From assembly GCF_016908635.1 (NCBI RefSeq), contig NZ_JAFBEG010000014.1:1-64000 (forward strand): DNA of 64,000 bases, read 5' to 3'. The notes under the pieces were generated by a model that worked only from the letters and a program-made list of their open reading frames with translations, ran no database searches and was not told the origin of the DNA. Origin of the DNA: Sporohalobacter salinus. Its GTDB lineage: Bacteria; Bacillota; Halanaerobiia; Halobacteroidales; Acetohalobiaceae. How positions within the stretch are numbered: position 1 is the stretch's first letter; each line of letters begins with the position of its first letter. A program made the translations under genes and the position numbers. This document shows positions 33,874-42,750 of this stretch, in pieces.

Positions 33874-35913
33874 ATGAAAGAATATAGAGTAAATAAAAGA
33901 GATGGACGAGAGGTAATTTACAATATAAATAAAGTTAAGAATGCTGTTTATAGAGCATCTATAGCCTGTGATCTATCCAAAACTAAAGGAAATAGACTGG
34001 CATCTGAAGTAGCTACTGCTGTTGATGCGGAGGTGAAAGATTATTGGAGTAGAGAAAAGAAAAATATAGATGTTGAAGAGATTCAGGATTATGTTGAACT
34101 TGAGTTAATGAATAGAGAGCCTAAAGTAGCTAAATCTTATATTATTTACCGCTATCAACATGAAAAGATTCGAAAGCTGGATCAGAAATTTGAAGATGCT
34201 ATGCATGTTATTGACGATTATCTTAATTTAGATGATTGGAAGGTAAAGGAAAATAGTAACATGAGTTATTCACTCCAAGGTCTTAATAATCATATCTCAT
34301 CTGAGATTACTGCACAATATTGGTTACAAGAGGTTTACTCTGAAGAAATTAGTAAGCATCATCAATCTGGCGATATACATATTCATGATTTAAGTCAGCT
34401 ATCTGTTTATTGTTGCGGTTGGGATTTACAGGATTTACTGCTTACTGGTTTTGGTGGCGTTGATTCAAAAGTTGAGAGTGATCCTCCAAAACATTTTGAT
34501 ACTGCTTTGATGCAGACAGTTAACTTTCTTTATACGCTACAAGGAGAGAGTTCTGGTGCACAGGCTTTTTCAAACTTTGACACTTATTTAGCTCCTTTTA
34601 TTTATTATGATGATTTAAGTTATGAGGAAGTTAAACAAGCGATGCAGGAATTTATTTATAATTTGAATGTTCCTACTCGGGTTGGATTTCAAACTCCATT
34701 TACGAATATAACGATGGATTTAAATGTTCCTGACATTTTAGCTGATCAGCCGGTGATTATTGGTGGAGAGCAGAAAGATAGAACTTATAGTGAGTTTGAA
34801 GAGGAGCTAGATATATTCAATCGGGCTTTTGCTGAGGTAATGTTAGAAGGAGATAAGAAAGGACGAGTATTTTCTTTTCCAATTCCAACTTATAACATTA
34901 CTCCTGATTTCGAATGGGATAAGGAAGCATTGAATCCTATTTGGGAGATGACTGCTAAATATGGAATACCTTATTTTTCTAACTTTGTTAATTCAGATAT
35001 GGAACCTGAAGATGTAAGGAGTATGTGCTGTCGGCTTAGATTATCCAATAAAAAACTCAGAAAACGCGGTGGAGGTTTGTTTGGTGCTAATCCTATGACT
35101 GGTAGTATTGGAGTGGTAACAATTAATTTAGCTCGAATTGGTTATTTAGCTGAAACAGAAGAAGAGTTTTTACAGCGATTATCTCGGTTAATGGATATTG
35201 CCAGAGATAGTCTTGAAACTAAGCGCCGGGTGTTGGAGAAATTGACGGATCGAGGTTTATATCCTTATGCTCAATTCTATTTACGTAAGGTCAATGAACG
35301 TTTTGATGAGTATTGGAAGAATCATTTTAATACTATTGGTATTTTGGGGATGAATGAGGCGCTGCTTAACTTCATAGGAGAAAATATTGCTTCTGAATCC
35401 GGAAGAGAGTTTGCTTTGCAGGCGATGGACTTTATGCGTCAAAAGCTGCGTGATTATCAAGAAGAAACTGGTAATATTTATAATTTAGAGGCTACTCCGG
35501 GAGAGAGTACAACCTATCGTTTTGCTAAATTAGATAAAGAAGAGTACGGCTCAAATATTATTTCTGCTAATGAAGATAGAGTACGAGAAGATAATGCAGA
35601 ACCATATTATACTAACTCTACCCAGTTGCCTGTAGGATATACAGACGATATCTTTACGGCTCTTAAACTACAGGATGAATTATTAACAAAGTATACTGGC
35701 GGCTGCGTTCACCATGGTTTTGTGGGAGAAAGAATGCCTGATATTGAGAGTACTAAGTTATTGGTAAAACGAATAGCAGAAAATTTCAGTTTGCCATATT
35801 ACTCGATTACTCCAACTTTCAGTATCTGCCCAATTCATGGTTATTTGGAAGGGGCTCATGAATATTGCCCTAAGTGTGATGCAGAACAGGGTTATACGGC
35901 AGCTGATAGATAG
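33874..35913 (+). CDS. nrdD: anaerobic (class III) ribonucleoside-triphosphate reductase, catalytic chain without glycyl-radical domain
   Basis: The 679-residue protein has an N-terminal ATP-cone (about 1-95), then the class III barrel with IHIHDLSQLSVYCCGWDL (Cys180/181), GAQAFSNFDTYLAPF and LFGANPMTGSIGVV, and an end zinc site (ICPIHGY and YCPKCD). The chain stops after EQGYTAADR, just past the zinc site, so the C-terminal glycyl-radical segment (RVxGY/F) is missing. That segment is encoded separately after nrdG. The enzyme makes deoxynucleotides without oxygen and without B12. Control by a cobalamin riboswitch suggests it replaces a B12-dependent class II enzyme when cobalamin is scarce. 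Confidence 0.93.
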   Translation: MKEYRVNKRDGREVIYNINKVKNAVYRASIACDLSKTKGNRLASEVATAVDAEVKDYWSREKKNIDVEEIQDYVELELMNREPKVAKSYIIYRYQHEKIRKLDQKFEDAMHVIDDYLNLDDWKVKENSNMSYSLQGLNNHISSEITAQYWLQEVYSEEISKHHQSGDIHIHDLSQLSVYCCGWDLQDLLLTGFGGVDSKVESDPPKHFDTALMQTVNFLYTLQGESSGAQAFSNFDTYLAPFIYYDDLSYEEVKQAMQEFIYNLNVPTRVGFQTPFTNITMDLNVPDILADQPVIIGGEQKDRTYSEFEEELDIFNRAFAEVMLEGDKKGRVFSFPIPTYNITPDFEWDKEALNPIWEMTAKYGIPYFSNFVNSDMEPEDVRSMCCRLRLSNKKLRKRGGGLFGANPMTGSIGVVTINLARIGYLAETEEEFLQRLSRLMDIARDSLETKRRVLEKLTDRGLYPYAQFYLRKVNERFDEYWKNHFNTIGILGMNEALLNFIGENIASESGREFALQAMDFMRQKLRDYQEETGNIYNLEATPGESTTYRFAKLDKEEYGSNIISANEDRVREDNAEPYYTNSTQLPVGYTDDIFTALKLQDELLTKYTGGCVHHGFVGERMPDIESTKLLVKRIAENFSLPYYSITPTFSICPIHGYLEGAHEYCPKCDAEQGYTAADR

Positions 35914-35923
35914 GAGGAATAAA

Positions 35924-36631
35924 ATGCGGATAAGTGGTATACGGAAGACTAGTTTGATAGATTATGCTGGTCAGATTGTAACTACTGTCTTTACACAGGG
36001 ATGTAATCTTAGATGTGCTTACTGTCATAATGCTGAGTTAATTGATTTTTGGACTGATGATAAGCCTGTCTTTAATTCAGATGATATTTTGGATTTTATC
36101 TCAAGGCGAAAAGAATTAATTGACGGGGTTTGCATTACTGGTGGAGAGCCGACGTTACAACGGGGGTTAATTGATTTTATTAGAGAAATAAAGGAGTTGG
36201 GATTGAAAGTTAAGTTAGATACTAATGGGAGTCGACCTGAAATAATTGCCGAGTTAATTAGGGCTGATTTAATAGATTATATAGCTATGGATATAAAGGC
36301 TGCTTTTGATAATCTAGATTTAACAGGACTTAGAAATGAAGCTAAAAAGTTATATAGAGAGAATGTTGAACAAAGTATAGATTTAATTATGGAGTCTGAA
36401 GTTGGTTATGAATTTAGGACGACAGTAGTACCTGGAATTCATAGTGAGTTGGATATAGAAGCAATAGCAGAAAGAATTGCAGAAGCAGATAAGTATTACA
36501 TTCAGAACTTTACTCCTAATAATCCAGTAGATTCTAAATTAGAAGAAATAACTGGATTTTCTGAGACTAAATTAGATGAGTTTAAGAAAATAGCTGATTC
36601 ATATGTAGAACAGGTAAAAATTCGTAATTAA
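35924..36631 (+). CDS. nrdG: class III ribonucleotide reductase activase NrdG (radical SAM)
   Basis: The 235-residue radical SAM protein has QGCNLRCAYCHN (Cys27, 31 and 34 in the CX3CX2C motif), CITGGEPTLQRG and LKVKLDTNGSRP. It generates the glycyl radical on the reductase. ATG 35924 follows AGGAGG by seven bases, 10 bases after the nrdD stop; an upstream in-frame ATG lies inside nrdD. Its target glycine is on the next, separate gene. Confidence 0.92.
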   Translation: MRISGIRKTSLIDYAGQIVTTVFTQGCNLRCAYCHNAELIDFWTDDKPVFNSDDILDFISRRKELIDGVCITGGEPTLQRGLIDFIREIKELGLKVKLDTNGSRPEIIAELIRADLIDYIAMDIKAAFDNLDLTGLRNEAKKLYRENVEQSIDLIMESEVGYEFRTTVVPGIHSELDIEAIAERIAEADKYYIQNFTPNNPVDSKLEEITGFSETKLDEFKKIADSYVEQVKIRN

Positions 36632-36657
36632 TTATAAAATTAAAAGGGGGTGTAGAT

Positions 36658-36816
36658 ATGACTGTTAAAAATCAAGATGAAGCTCAAGGTAGAACTAAAT
36701 GTGAAGTCTATTCTAGAGTTGTTGGCTTCTTAACACCAGTTTCACACTGGAATCCTGGTAAAAAGGAAGAGTTTAAAGCACGTAAGACTTATGATAAAGC
36801 TTTAAATTTAGAATAG
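36658..36816 (+). CDS. detached NrdD C-terminal glycyl-radical domain (52 residues)
   Basis: This short gene encodes 52 residues: a polar start, then Cys15, the glycyl-radical motif SRVVGF (Gly23), TPVSHWNPGK and EEFKARKTYD. This matches the end of standard class III reductases (RVxGY, then xPVxxWNxGKxxEFxxRKTY), which the main NrdD here lacks. It has its own strong ribosome site (AAAGGGGGTG) 26 bases after nrdG. It probably binds NrdD and carries the radical, as YfiD does for pyruvate formate-lyase, but as an obligate rather than spare part. No frameshift joins it to nrdD, since nrdG lies between. Identity of the domain is secure by motif; the assembly is inference. Confidence 0.85.
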   Translation: MTVKNQDEAQGRTKCEVYSRVVGFLTPVSHWNPGKKEEFKARKTYDKALNLE

Positions 36817-36857
36817 ATAATTGGGTGGGGACAGGAAATAAATTGCAAAAGATACAA

Positions 36858-36882
36858 AGGTGTATTTTTAATAACAAAGAAT
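36858..36882 (+). promoter_or_regulatory. sigma-H-like promoter of B12 riboswitch 3
   Basis: AGGT (36858-36861) and GAAT (36879-36882) are 17 bases apart. The element is aligned with the one before riboswitch 4 (TATTT-TAATA--AAAGAATA-ATGT), so the whole leader seems to be duplicated. Confidence 0.5.
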
Positions 36883-36929
36883 ATATGTCTATAGATATCT
36901 AAAATAATGTTAATTAAAAAATAAATATG

Positions 36930-37146
36930 AAATGATTAGGTGCTTTTAGCCAATGCTAAAGGAGAATAGGGAATCAGGTGTGAGTCCTGAACGAGCCCGT
37001 CACTGTAAGTAGCTAGTTGGACTAGTATACCATTTGGATATTTTAAATATCATGAGGAAATAGAGTCTGATGTGAAGCTATAAGTCAGGAGACCTGCCTA
37101 ATCATTTTACCTGCTTATCTTCGGTGGCAAGGGAAGTAGGGGGTTA
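36930..37146 (+). ncRNA. cobalamin riboswitch 3 (Nik/Opp-type ABC importer)
   Basis: The closing helix AAATGATTAGG (36930-36940) pairs with CCTAATCATTT (37097-37107). CCCGTCACTGTAA (one base off the usual CCGCCACTGTAA) and the box GTCAGGAGACCTGCC are present. A trailing hairpin TACCTGCTT / AAGTAGGGGGT, with TCTTCGGTGGCAA within it, resembles those of riboswitches 2 and 4. Confidence 0.92.
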
Positions 37147-37156
37147 ATCTATGGAA

Positions 37157-37197
37157 TAAAAATCCTCAATCTTGTTGATCGAGATTGAGGATTTTTA
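37157..37197 (+). terminator. riboswitch 3 terminator
   Basis: AAATCCTCAATCT pairs with AGATTGAGGATTT around TGTTGATCG, followed by TTTATTT. This is the only terminator in this leader. Confidence 0.9.
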
Positions 37198-37270
37198 TTT
37201 ATATATAATGATATTGCTAAATAATTAATTTGATTTTCTAAGATTTTATAACCTAAAAGGATGATATGAA

Positions 37271-38890
37271 ATGTTTAATCAAAAAAGGTTTAGATTAATT
37301 TTAGTTTTAATATTGGTATTTTCTTTATCAATGACAGCTGGAGCTTGGTGGCTTCTTGGTGAAGATAATAAGGAAGAATCAGCTGCTAAAAGAATTACTA
37401 TAGCTTCTAGTTCAGATCTTGGATTGGATAAATTAGATGCTGCTTCATATGAGGGATCGATGCAGTCTTATCCACTTGTGTATGATGCATTAGTTGAATA
37501 TGATAAAAACGGTAAAATAGTTCCTAGTTTAGCAAAAAGCTGGGAGATTTCATCGGATGGAAAAGTTTATACTTTTCATTTGAGAAAAGGAGTGAAATTT
37601 TCTGATGGAACTCCTTTTAATGCAGAGGCAGTAAAGTTTTCTGTTAAGAGATGGGCAAATAAAGATGAACATTCCTGGCTAAAGGTTGCTAAAAATTTAA
37701 ATAAAGTAGAGGTTGTTGATAAATATACTGTGAAATTACATTTCAGTGAAAGTTATCATCGTACATTAGCTGAGTTAAGTTATCCAAGACCATTAAGGAT
37801 TATGTCTCCTGCTGCAGTAGACCCGAAAGGTGATCCAGAGGGTAAATTCGTAAAGCCTGTTGGAACAGGGCCTTGGATGGTGAAAGAATATGTGGAGGAT
37901 CAAAAGGGAGTATTTATTAAAAATCAAAATTATTGGGGAGAAGAACCTAAAGAAGATAAACTTGTAATTAAGGTTATTCCAGAACCTCAAACTAGGGTAC
38001 TTGCTTTACAGGGTAAAGAGGTGGATTTATCTGGTGGACAGATGGGAAGTATTCCTTTAGGAAGTATGGATGTGTTTGAACAAGAAGATAATTTAGAAAT
38101 AAAATCTACCGATAGTACTACATCTTATTTTTTAATATTTAATAATAAGAGAGATATATTTAAGAAAACAAATATAAGAAGGGCATTAAATTATGCTATA
38201 AACAAGGATAATATTGCAGAAAAATTATTCAATGGGAGAGGAAAACCGGCTAAGGGATTATTTCAATTTACAGTTCCTTATGTAACAGAAGAGAATAATA
38301 AGGGTTATGAATATAATCCGGAAAAGGCTAAAAATTTATTGAAGAATTCTGGATGGACAGATTCTAATAATGATGGTATCTTAGATAAGAATGGAAGATC
38401 GTTTAAAATTTCTCTTCTGTTTCAGGTAGAAGAATTTCCAGAATGGAAACCAATATGTGAGATAATACAGTCTGATTTGTCGAAAGTAGGAATTGATGTG
38501 GAATTAAAGATTTTAGAAAAAGCAGCGTATTATGATGCACTTTGGGAGAATAAAAATTATGATTTAGTAATGTATCGTACATATTCTGATGCATGGAACC
38601 CATATGGATTCTTAACTTCTCTCTTTCATGCCAGTAATGGAGAGTCAGCTGTAGCTTATGGGGACGAAAGGTTAGATTTATTGATAGATAAAATAGAAAC
38701 TGCAGAGAATGATGAAAAAAGACAGAAGATTTATGATAAAATATTTAATTTAATGCATGATAAAGCTGTTTGTATTCCAGTTTATTATCCAGAAAAGATC
38801 TTTATTAAAAATTTGAAAATAAAAGGATTTGAATTTGGAAATACTACATATCGTCCTGTTATTTGGAAAAATCTTAAGGTAGAAGAGTAA
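37271..38890 (+). CDS. ABC importer substrate-binding protein, NikA/CntA-like (family 5)
   Basis: The 539-residue periplasmic binding protein has an N-terminal signal or anchor (about 7-28, no lipobox) and family-5 blocks: LVYDALVEYDKNGKIVPSLAKSW, HLRKGVKFSDGTPFNAEAVKF and RRALNYAINKD. Near residue 435 the segment YRTYSDAWNPYGFLTSLF aligns with the NikA/CntA RTxGxPYDPHxFLSSM region; the His that helps bind nickel in NikA appears as Tyr here. The B12 riboswitch suggests cobalt, a cobalt chelate or a corrinoid-linked ligand rather than peptides. The exact substrate is not known. Confidence 0.8.
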   Translation: MFNQKRFRLILVLILVFSLSMTAGAWWLLGEDNKEESAAKRITIASSSDLGLDKLDAASYEGSMQSYPLVYDALVEYDKNGKIVPSLAKSWEISSDGKVYTFHLRKGVKFSDGTPFNAEAVKFSVKRWANKDEHSWLKVAKNLNKVEVVDKYTVKLHFSESYHRTLAELSYPRPLRIMSPAAVDPKGDPEGKFVKPVGTGPWMVKEYVEDQKGVFIKNQNYWGEEPKEDKLVIKVIPEPQTRVLALQGKEVDLSGGQMGSIPLGSMDVFEQEDNLEIKSTDSTTSYFLIFNNKRDIFKKTNIRRALNYAINKDNIAEKLFNGRGKPAKGLFQFTVPYVTEENNKGYEYNPEKAKNLLKNSGWTDSNNDGILDKNGRSFKISLLFQVEEFPEWKPICEIIQSDLSKVGIDVELKILEKAAYYDALWENKNYDLVMYRTYSDAWNPYGFLTSLFHASNGESAVAYGDERLDLLIDKIETAENDEKRQKIYDKIFNLMHDKAVCIPVYYPEKIFIKNLKIKGFEFGNTTYRPVIWKNLKVEE

Positions 38891-38936
38891 AATATATTTT
38901 AAGATAAGAGATTTGGATTATAAGGGGAGGTTTTTG

Positions 38937-39896
38937 TTGAAGGAGTATATACTTAAACGGTTATTATGCATTATACCTGTAATCATAGGTGTATCTATGT
39001 TTACTTTTATATTGATTAATTTAGCTCCAGGAGATCCTGCAGAAATAATTTTAAGATCAAAAGGAATAGAGCCAAATGAAAAAGCTGTGGAAACATTAAG
39101 AGAAGAAATGGGATTAAATAAGTCTATACATATTAGGTATATTAAGTGGTTTTGGAATATTTGTCATTTGAGGTTTGGTGATTCTTATAAAAGTGGTAGA
39201 CCTGTCTTACAAGAAATAGCCAAAAGGTTTCCTGCTACTTTAGAGTTGTCAATAACATCAATGATTATTACATTTATGGTTGCTATACCAGTTGGCATAA
39301 TATCTGCTCTTTATAAGCATAGTTTTTTAGATCATATTATTAGATTAGCTGCATTGATTGGGGCTTCTACTCCTAGTTTTTGGTTAGGGTTTTTATTAAT
39401 ATATTTTTTTGCCGTAAGAATGAATTTTTTTCCTATAATGGGAAGGGGAGGCATAGATCATATAGTTCTGCCAGCTATTACTCTTGGTATGAGTATGACA
39501 GCCGTGTATATAAGAATGCTTAGAGCAAGTATGATTGAAATTTTGGGTCAAGATTTTATAAAGGTGACTAAGGCAAAGGGGCTTAAAAGAAAATGGATTA
39601 TAGGAAGACATGCATTTAAAAATTCATTACTACCTATAATTACATTGTTTGGTATGGGGTTAGGTGATTTATTGGGAGGAGCTATGATAGTTGAGACTAT
39701 TTTTTCCTGGCCTGGAATAGGGAAGTATGTGATAGATGCTATTTTTGCTAGAGATTATCCAGTTATTCAAGCCTTTGTTATATTTATGGCAATTATATTT
39801 GTGCTTTTAAATTTATTAGTTGATATATCTTATGCGGTTATAGACCCTAGTATATGTATAAAGAAGGAGAATAGTTATGATCGATATAAAAACTAA
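38937..39896 (+). CDS. ABC importer permease, NikB/DppB-like
   Basis: The 319-residue permease has about six membrane helices, the start YILKRLLCIIPVIIGVSMFTF and GDPAEIILR of the DppB/NikB family, and the EAA-like loop DFIKVTKAKGLKRKWIIGRHAFKNSLLP that contacts the ATPase. TTG 38937 is chosen with AGGGGAGG six bases upstream; an adjacent TTG at 38934 is possible. It overlaps the next gene by 20 bases. Confidence 0.85.
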   Translation: MKEYILKRLLCIIPVIIGVSMFTFILINLAPGDPAEIILRSKGIEPNEKAVETLREEMGLNKSIHIRYIKWFWNICHLRFGDSYKSGRPVLQEIAKRFPATLELSITSMIITFMVAIPVGIISALYKHSFLDHIIRLAALIGASTPSFWLGFLLIYFFAVRMNFFPIMGRGGIDHIVLPAITLGMSMTAVYIRMLRASMIEILGQDFIKVTKAKGLKRKWIIGRHAFKNSLLPIITLFGMGLGDLLGGAMIVETIFSWPGIGKYVIDAIFARDYPVIQAFVIFMAIIFVLLNLLVDISYAVIDPSICIKKENSYDRYKN

Positions 39897-40749
39897 AGAT
39901 CTAAAGAAAGATTGCCAGTCAGTTTTTAAAAGGCTTACTAAGAATAAATTAGCATTTTTAGGGTTTATAATTATATTATTATTTGTTTTGGTAGGAATAT
40001 TTGCTCCTTATTTAGCTCCTAATAATCCCAATAAATTAAACTTGGAACATAGACTTAGTTTACCAACTGTTAATTATCCTTTTGGTACTGATCATTTGGG
40101 ACGATGCGTTTTTTCTAGGATTATATATGGAACTAGAATTTCAATATTTACTTCATTATTAATGTTATTTGTAATTATATTTATTAGTGTGCCTGTCGGG
40201 ATTGTTTCAGGATATATTGGGGGAAAAGTTGATAGTATTATCATGAGAATTATAGATGTTTTTCTTGCCTTTCCTAGTATTTTACTGGCAATTGTAATTG
40301 CTGGTTTTTTGGGGCCAAGCTTAGTAAATACAATGATTGCATTGGCGTCTGTATGGTGGGTGCGATATGTAAGGGTGATAAGAGGAAAGGTTTTATCTAT
40401 TAAGCAGAAAGACTTCATTATAGCAAATAAAGCCTGTGGAACTTCTGATCTAAATATCATTATTAGACATATTATACCTAATATATCATCTACTATAATA
40501 GTTTTGGCTACTATTGATATGGGGGAATTAATTTTATCTCTTTCTGGTCTTTCATTTTTGGGATTAGGAGCTCAACCTCCTACTCCTGAATGGGGAGTTA
40601 TGTTAAGTGAATCTAGAGACTATATGCAAGTAGCGTCATGGGGTATGATATTTCCTGGAGCTACTATTATGACAGCATCATTGGCATTTAATCTGTTTGG
40701 CGATGGATTAAGAGATGTATTAGATCCTAGGAGCGGTATTAAGAGGTAG
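39877..40749 (+). CDS. ABC importer permease, NikC/DppC-like
   Basis: The 290-residue permease has an N-terminal TM then the family segment GTDHLGRCVFSRIIYGTRIS, the coupling loop DFIIANKACGTSDLNIIIRHIIPN, and GLSFLGLGAQPPTPEWGVMLSE near the end. It pairs with the upstream NikB-like chain. AGAAGGAGA precedes the ATG, which lies inside the preceding coding sequence (translational coupling). Confidence 0.87.
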   Translation: MIDIKTKDLKKDCQSVFKRLTKNKLAFLGFIIILLFVLVGIFAPYLAPNNPNKLNLEHRLSLPTVNYPFGTDHLGRCVFSRIIYGTRISIFTSLLMLFVIIFISVPVGIVSGYIGGKVDSIIMRIIDVFLAFPSILLAIVIAGFLGPSLVNTMIALASVWWVRYVRVIRGKVLSIKQKDFIIANKACGTSDLNIIIRHIIPNISSTIIVLATIDMGELILSLSGLSFLGLGAQPPTPEWGVMLSESRDYMQVASWGMIFPGATIMTASLAFNLFGDGLRDVLDPRSGIKR

Positions 40750-40766
40750 AGAGTGGGGTTGAATAT

Positions 40767-41729
40767 ATGTATAATGATGCATTGTTGAAGGTAAGGGATT
40801 TAAAAACAGTTTTTCATACTTCCAAAGGAGTTGTGGAAGCTGTCAATGGAGTTAGTTTTGATGTTAAGAGAGGTGAAATTTTAGCAATAGTAGGTGAAAG
40901 TGGATGTGGAAAGAGTGTTACTTCTTTATCTATTCTTGACTTGATAGATTATCCAGGGGAGATTGTAAGTGGCGAGGTGTTTTTAGAAAATAAAGAGATA
41001 TTTAATTTATCTAAAGAAGAATTGAGAAGCATACGAGGTAAGGGAATTTCTATCATATTTCAGAATCCAATGACTTCTCTTGATCCGATAATAGATATAG
41101 GGACTCAAATAATTGAGACGATAATGAGTCATGAAGATGTAAATAAAAAGGAAGCCCAAATTAGAGCTATTAATACATTAAATAAATTAGGATTTAGAAA
41201 TCCCAAAAGATTACTTAGGAAGTATCCCTTTGAATTAAGTGGAGGAATGAATCAAAGAGTAATGATTGCGATGGCTCTCTGTTTAAATCCCAAGGTTTTA
41301 ATTGCTGATGAACCTACTACTGCTTTAGATATGACGGTACAGGCTCAGATATTACTACAGTTAAAATATTTAAAAGAAGAATTGAATGCAGGCATAATAC
41401 TTATAACTCATGATTTAGGAGTTGTAGCCCAATTAGCTGATGAAGTGGCAGTTATGTATGCGGGATCAATAGTAGAGTATGGTAGGGTTGATGATATTTT
41501 TCATAGTCCAGCACATCCCTATACAAAAGGATTATTAGAATCTATTCATGATATAGGTAAAAATCAAGCTTTAAATCCTATGAGTAAACAGCCTCCAAGT
41601 TTATTAAATTTACCGAAGGGATGTAGTTTTATTTCACGATGTCCACTAGCAAGTAAAAAATGTAAAGCTGAAATGCCGGAATTAAAAAAGATAGGAAAAG
41701 ATCATAAGGTAGCATGTTTTCAGTTATAA
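40767..41729 (+). CDS. ABC importer ATPase, NikD/DppD-like
   Basis: The 320-residue ATPase has Walker A GESGCGKS (about 39-46), signature LSGGMNQRV, Walker B VLIADEPTTALD, and the switch His in ITHDLGVV. The C-terminal oligopeptide/nickel transporter domain with CSFISRCPLASKKCKAEMP carries the Cys motif that binds an Fe-S cluster in some relatives. It powers the import complex. Confidence 0.87.
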   Translation: MYNDALLKVRDLKTVFHTSKGVVEAVNGVSFDVKRGEILAIVGESGCGKSVTSLSILDLIDYPGEIVSGEVFLENKEIFNLSKEELRSIRGKGISIIFQNPMTSLDPIIDIGTQIIETIMSHEDVNKKEAQIRAINTLNKLGFRNPKRLLRKYPFELSGGMNQRVMIAMALCLNPKVLIADEPTTALDMTVQAQILLQLKYLKEELNAGIILITHDLGVVAQLADEVAVMYAGSIVEYGRVDDIFHSPAHPYTKGLLESIHDIGKNQALNPMSKQPPSLLNLPKGCSFISRCPLASKKCKAEMPELKKIGKDHKVACFQL

Positions 41730-41750
41730 AAACCAGGGAGAATAAAGATT

Positions 41751-42716
41751 ATGGAGCTTTTAAAGATAGCGGAAGTATCTAAATATTATACGAATAAGCA
41801 AGGAATATTTTTTAAAAATAAAGAGATAGTTAAAGCTGTAGATAAGGTTACATTATTGCTTAATAAAGGTGAAACTTTAGGTTTAGTAGGTGAAAGTGGA
41901 TGTGGGAAGAGTACTTTAGCGTTAATAATTATGATGCTAGAGTTTCCTAGTAGTGGAAAAATAATATTTAAGGGAGATGATATTACAAATTTAAAAGAAG
42001 AAAAATTAAAAGATTTTCGAAAGAGTGTACAAATTATTTTTCAAGATTCTTATTCAAGTTTAAATCCTAGACAGACTGCATTAGATATTATAGGTGAACC
42101 TCTAAAGAATTTTTATGAAATGTCTAATGATAAATATATAGCCAAGATTAGAAATCTTATGGAGCTTGTAGGACTTAATTCTGATGATATATTTAAATAT
42201 CCTCATGAATTTAGTGGTGGACAGAGACAAAGGATAAACATAGCTAGAGCCTTAGCCTTAAAACCTGAACTTGTAATATGTGATGAACCTGTTTCTAATT
42301 TAGATGTTTCAGTTCAGGCCCAGATTTTAAATCTTTTAAAAGATTTAAAAAAGAAATTTAAACTATCATACATTTTTATTTCTCATGATTTATCAGCAGT
42401 TGATTATATCAGTGATAGAATAGCAGTAATGTATTTAGGCAAAATAGTAGAGGTTTTTAAAAAGAATAAACTTTTAAAGGATAAACATCATCCTTATACT
42501 AAAACTCTTTTAGAGGTTATACCTTTACCTAATCCAGATTCTAAAATGAACTGGGAATATATAAAGAAAAGTAGTCCTTCTAAAGCTGTTGATGTACAGA
42601 AAGGATGTAGATTTTCTTCTCGATGTGTATATAGTAAAGAGATATGCAGACATGAGGAACCTGAATTGAAAAAAATTAATGATGATCATTGGATTGCATG
42701 CCATTTTATTAAATGA
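41751..42716 (+). CDS. ABC importer ATPase, NikE/DppF-like
   Basis: The 321-residue ATPase has Walker A GESGCGKST, signature FSGGQRQRI, Walker B LVICDEPVSNLD and SHDLSAVDYIS, plus the C-terminal segment KGCRFSSRCVYSKEICRHEEPEL. It completes the five-gene importer. A methyltransferase gene starts 34 bases after it. Confidence 0.87.
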   Translation: MELLKIAEVSKYYTNKQGIFFKNKEIVKAVDKVTLLLNKGETLGLVGESGCGKSTLALIIMMLEFPSSGKIIFKGDDITNLKEEKLKDFRKSVQIIFQDSYSSLNPRQTALDIIGEPLKNFYEMSNDKYIAKIRNLMELVGLNSDDIFKYPHEFSGGQRQRINIARALALKPELVICDEPVSNLDVSVQAQILNLLKDLKKKFKLSYIFISHDLSAVDYISDRIAVMYLGKIVEVFKKNKLLKDKHHPYTKTLLEVIPLPNPDSKMNWEYIKKSSPSKAVDVQKGCRFSSRCVYSKEICRHEEPELKKINDDHWIACHFIK

Positions 42717-42750
42717 GAAAATAATCAAAAATAGAGTGGAGGGGAATAAA

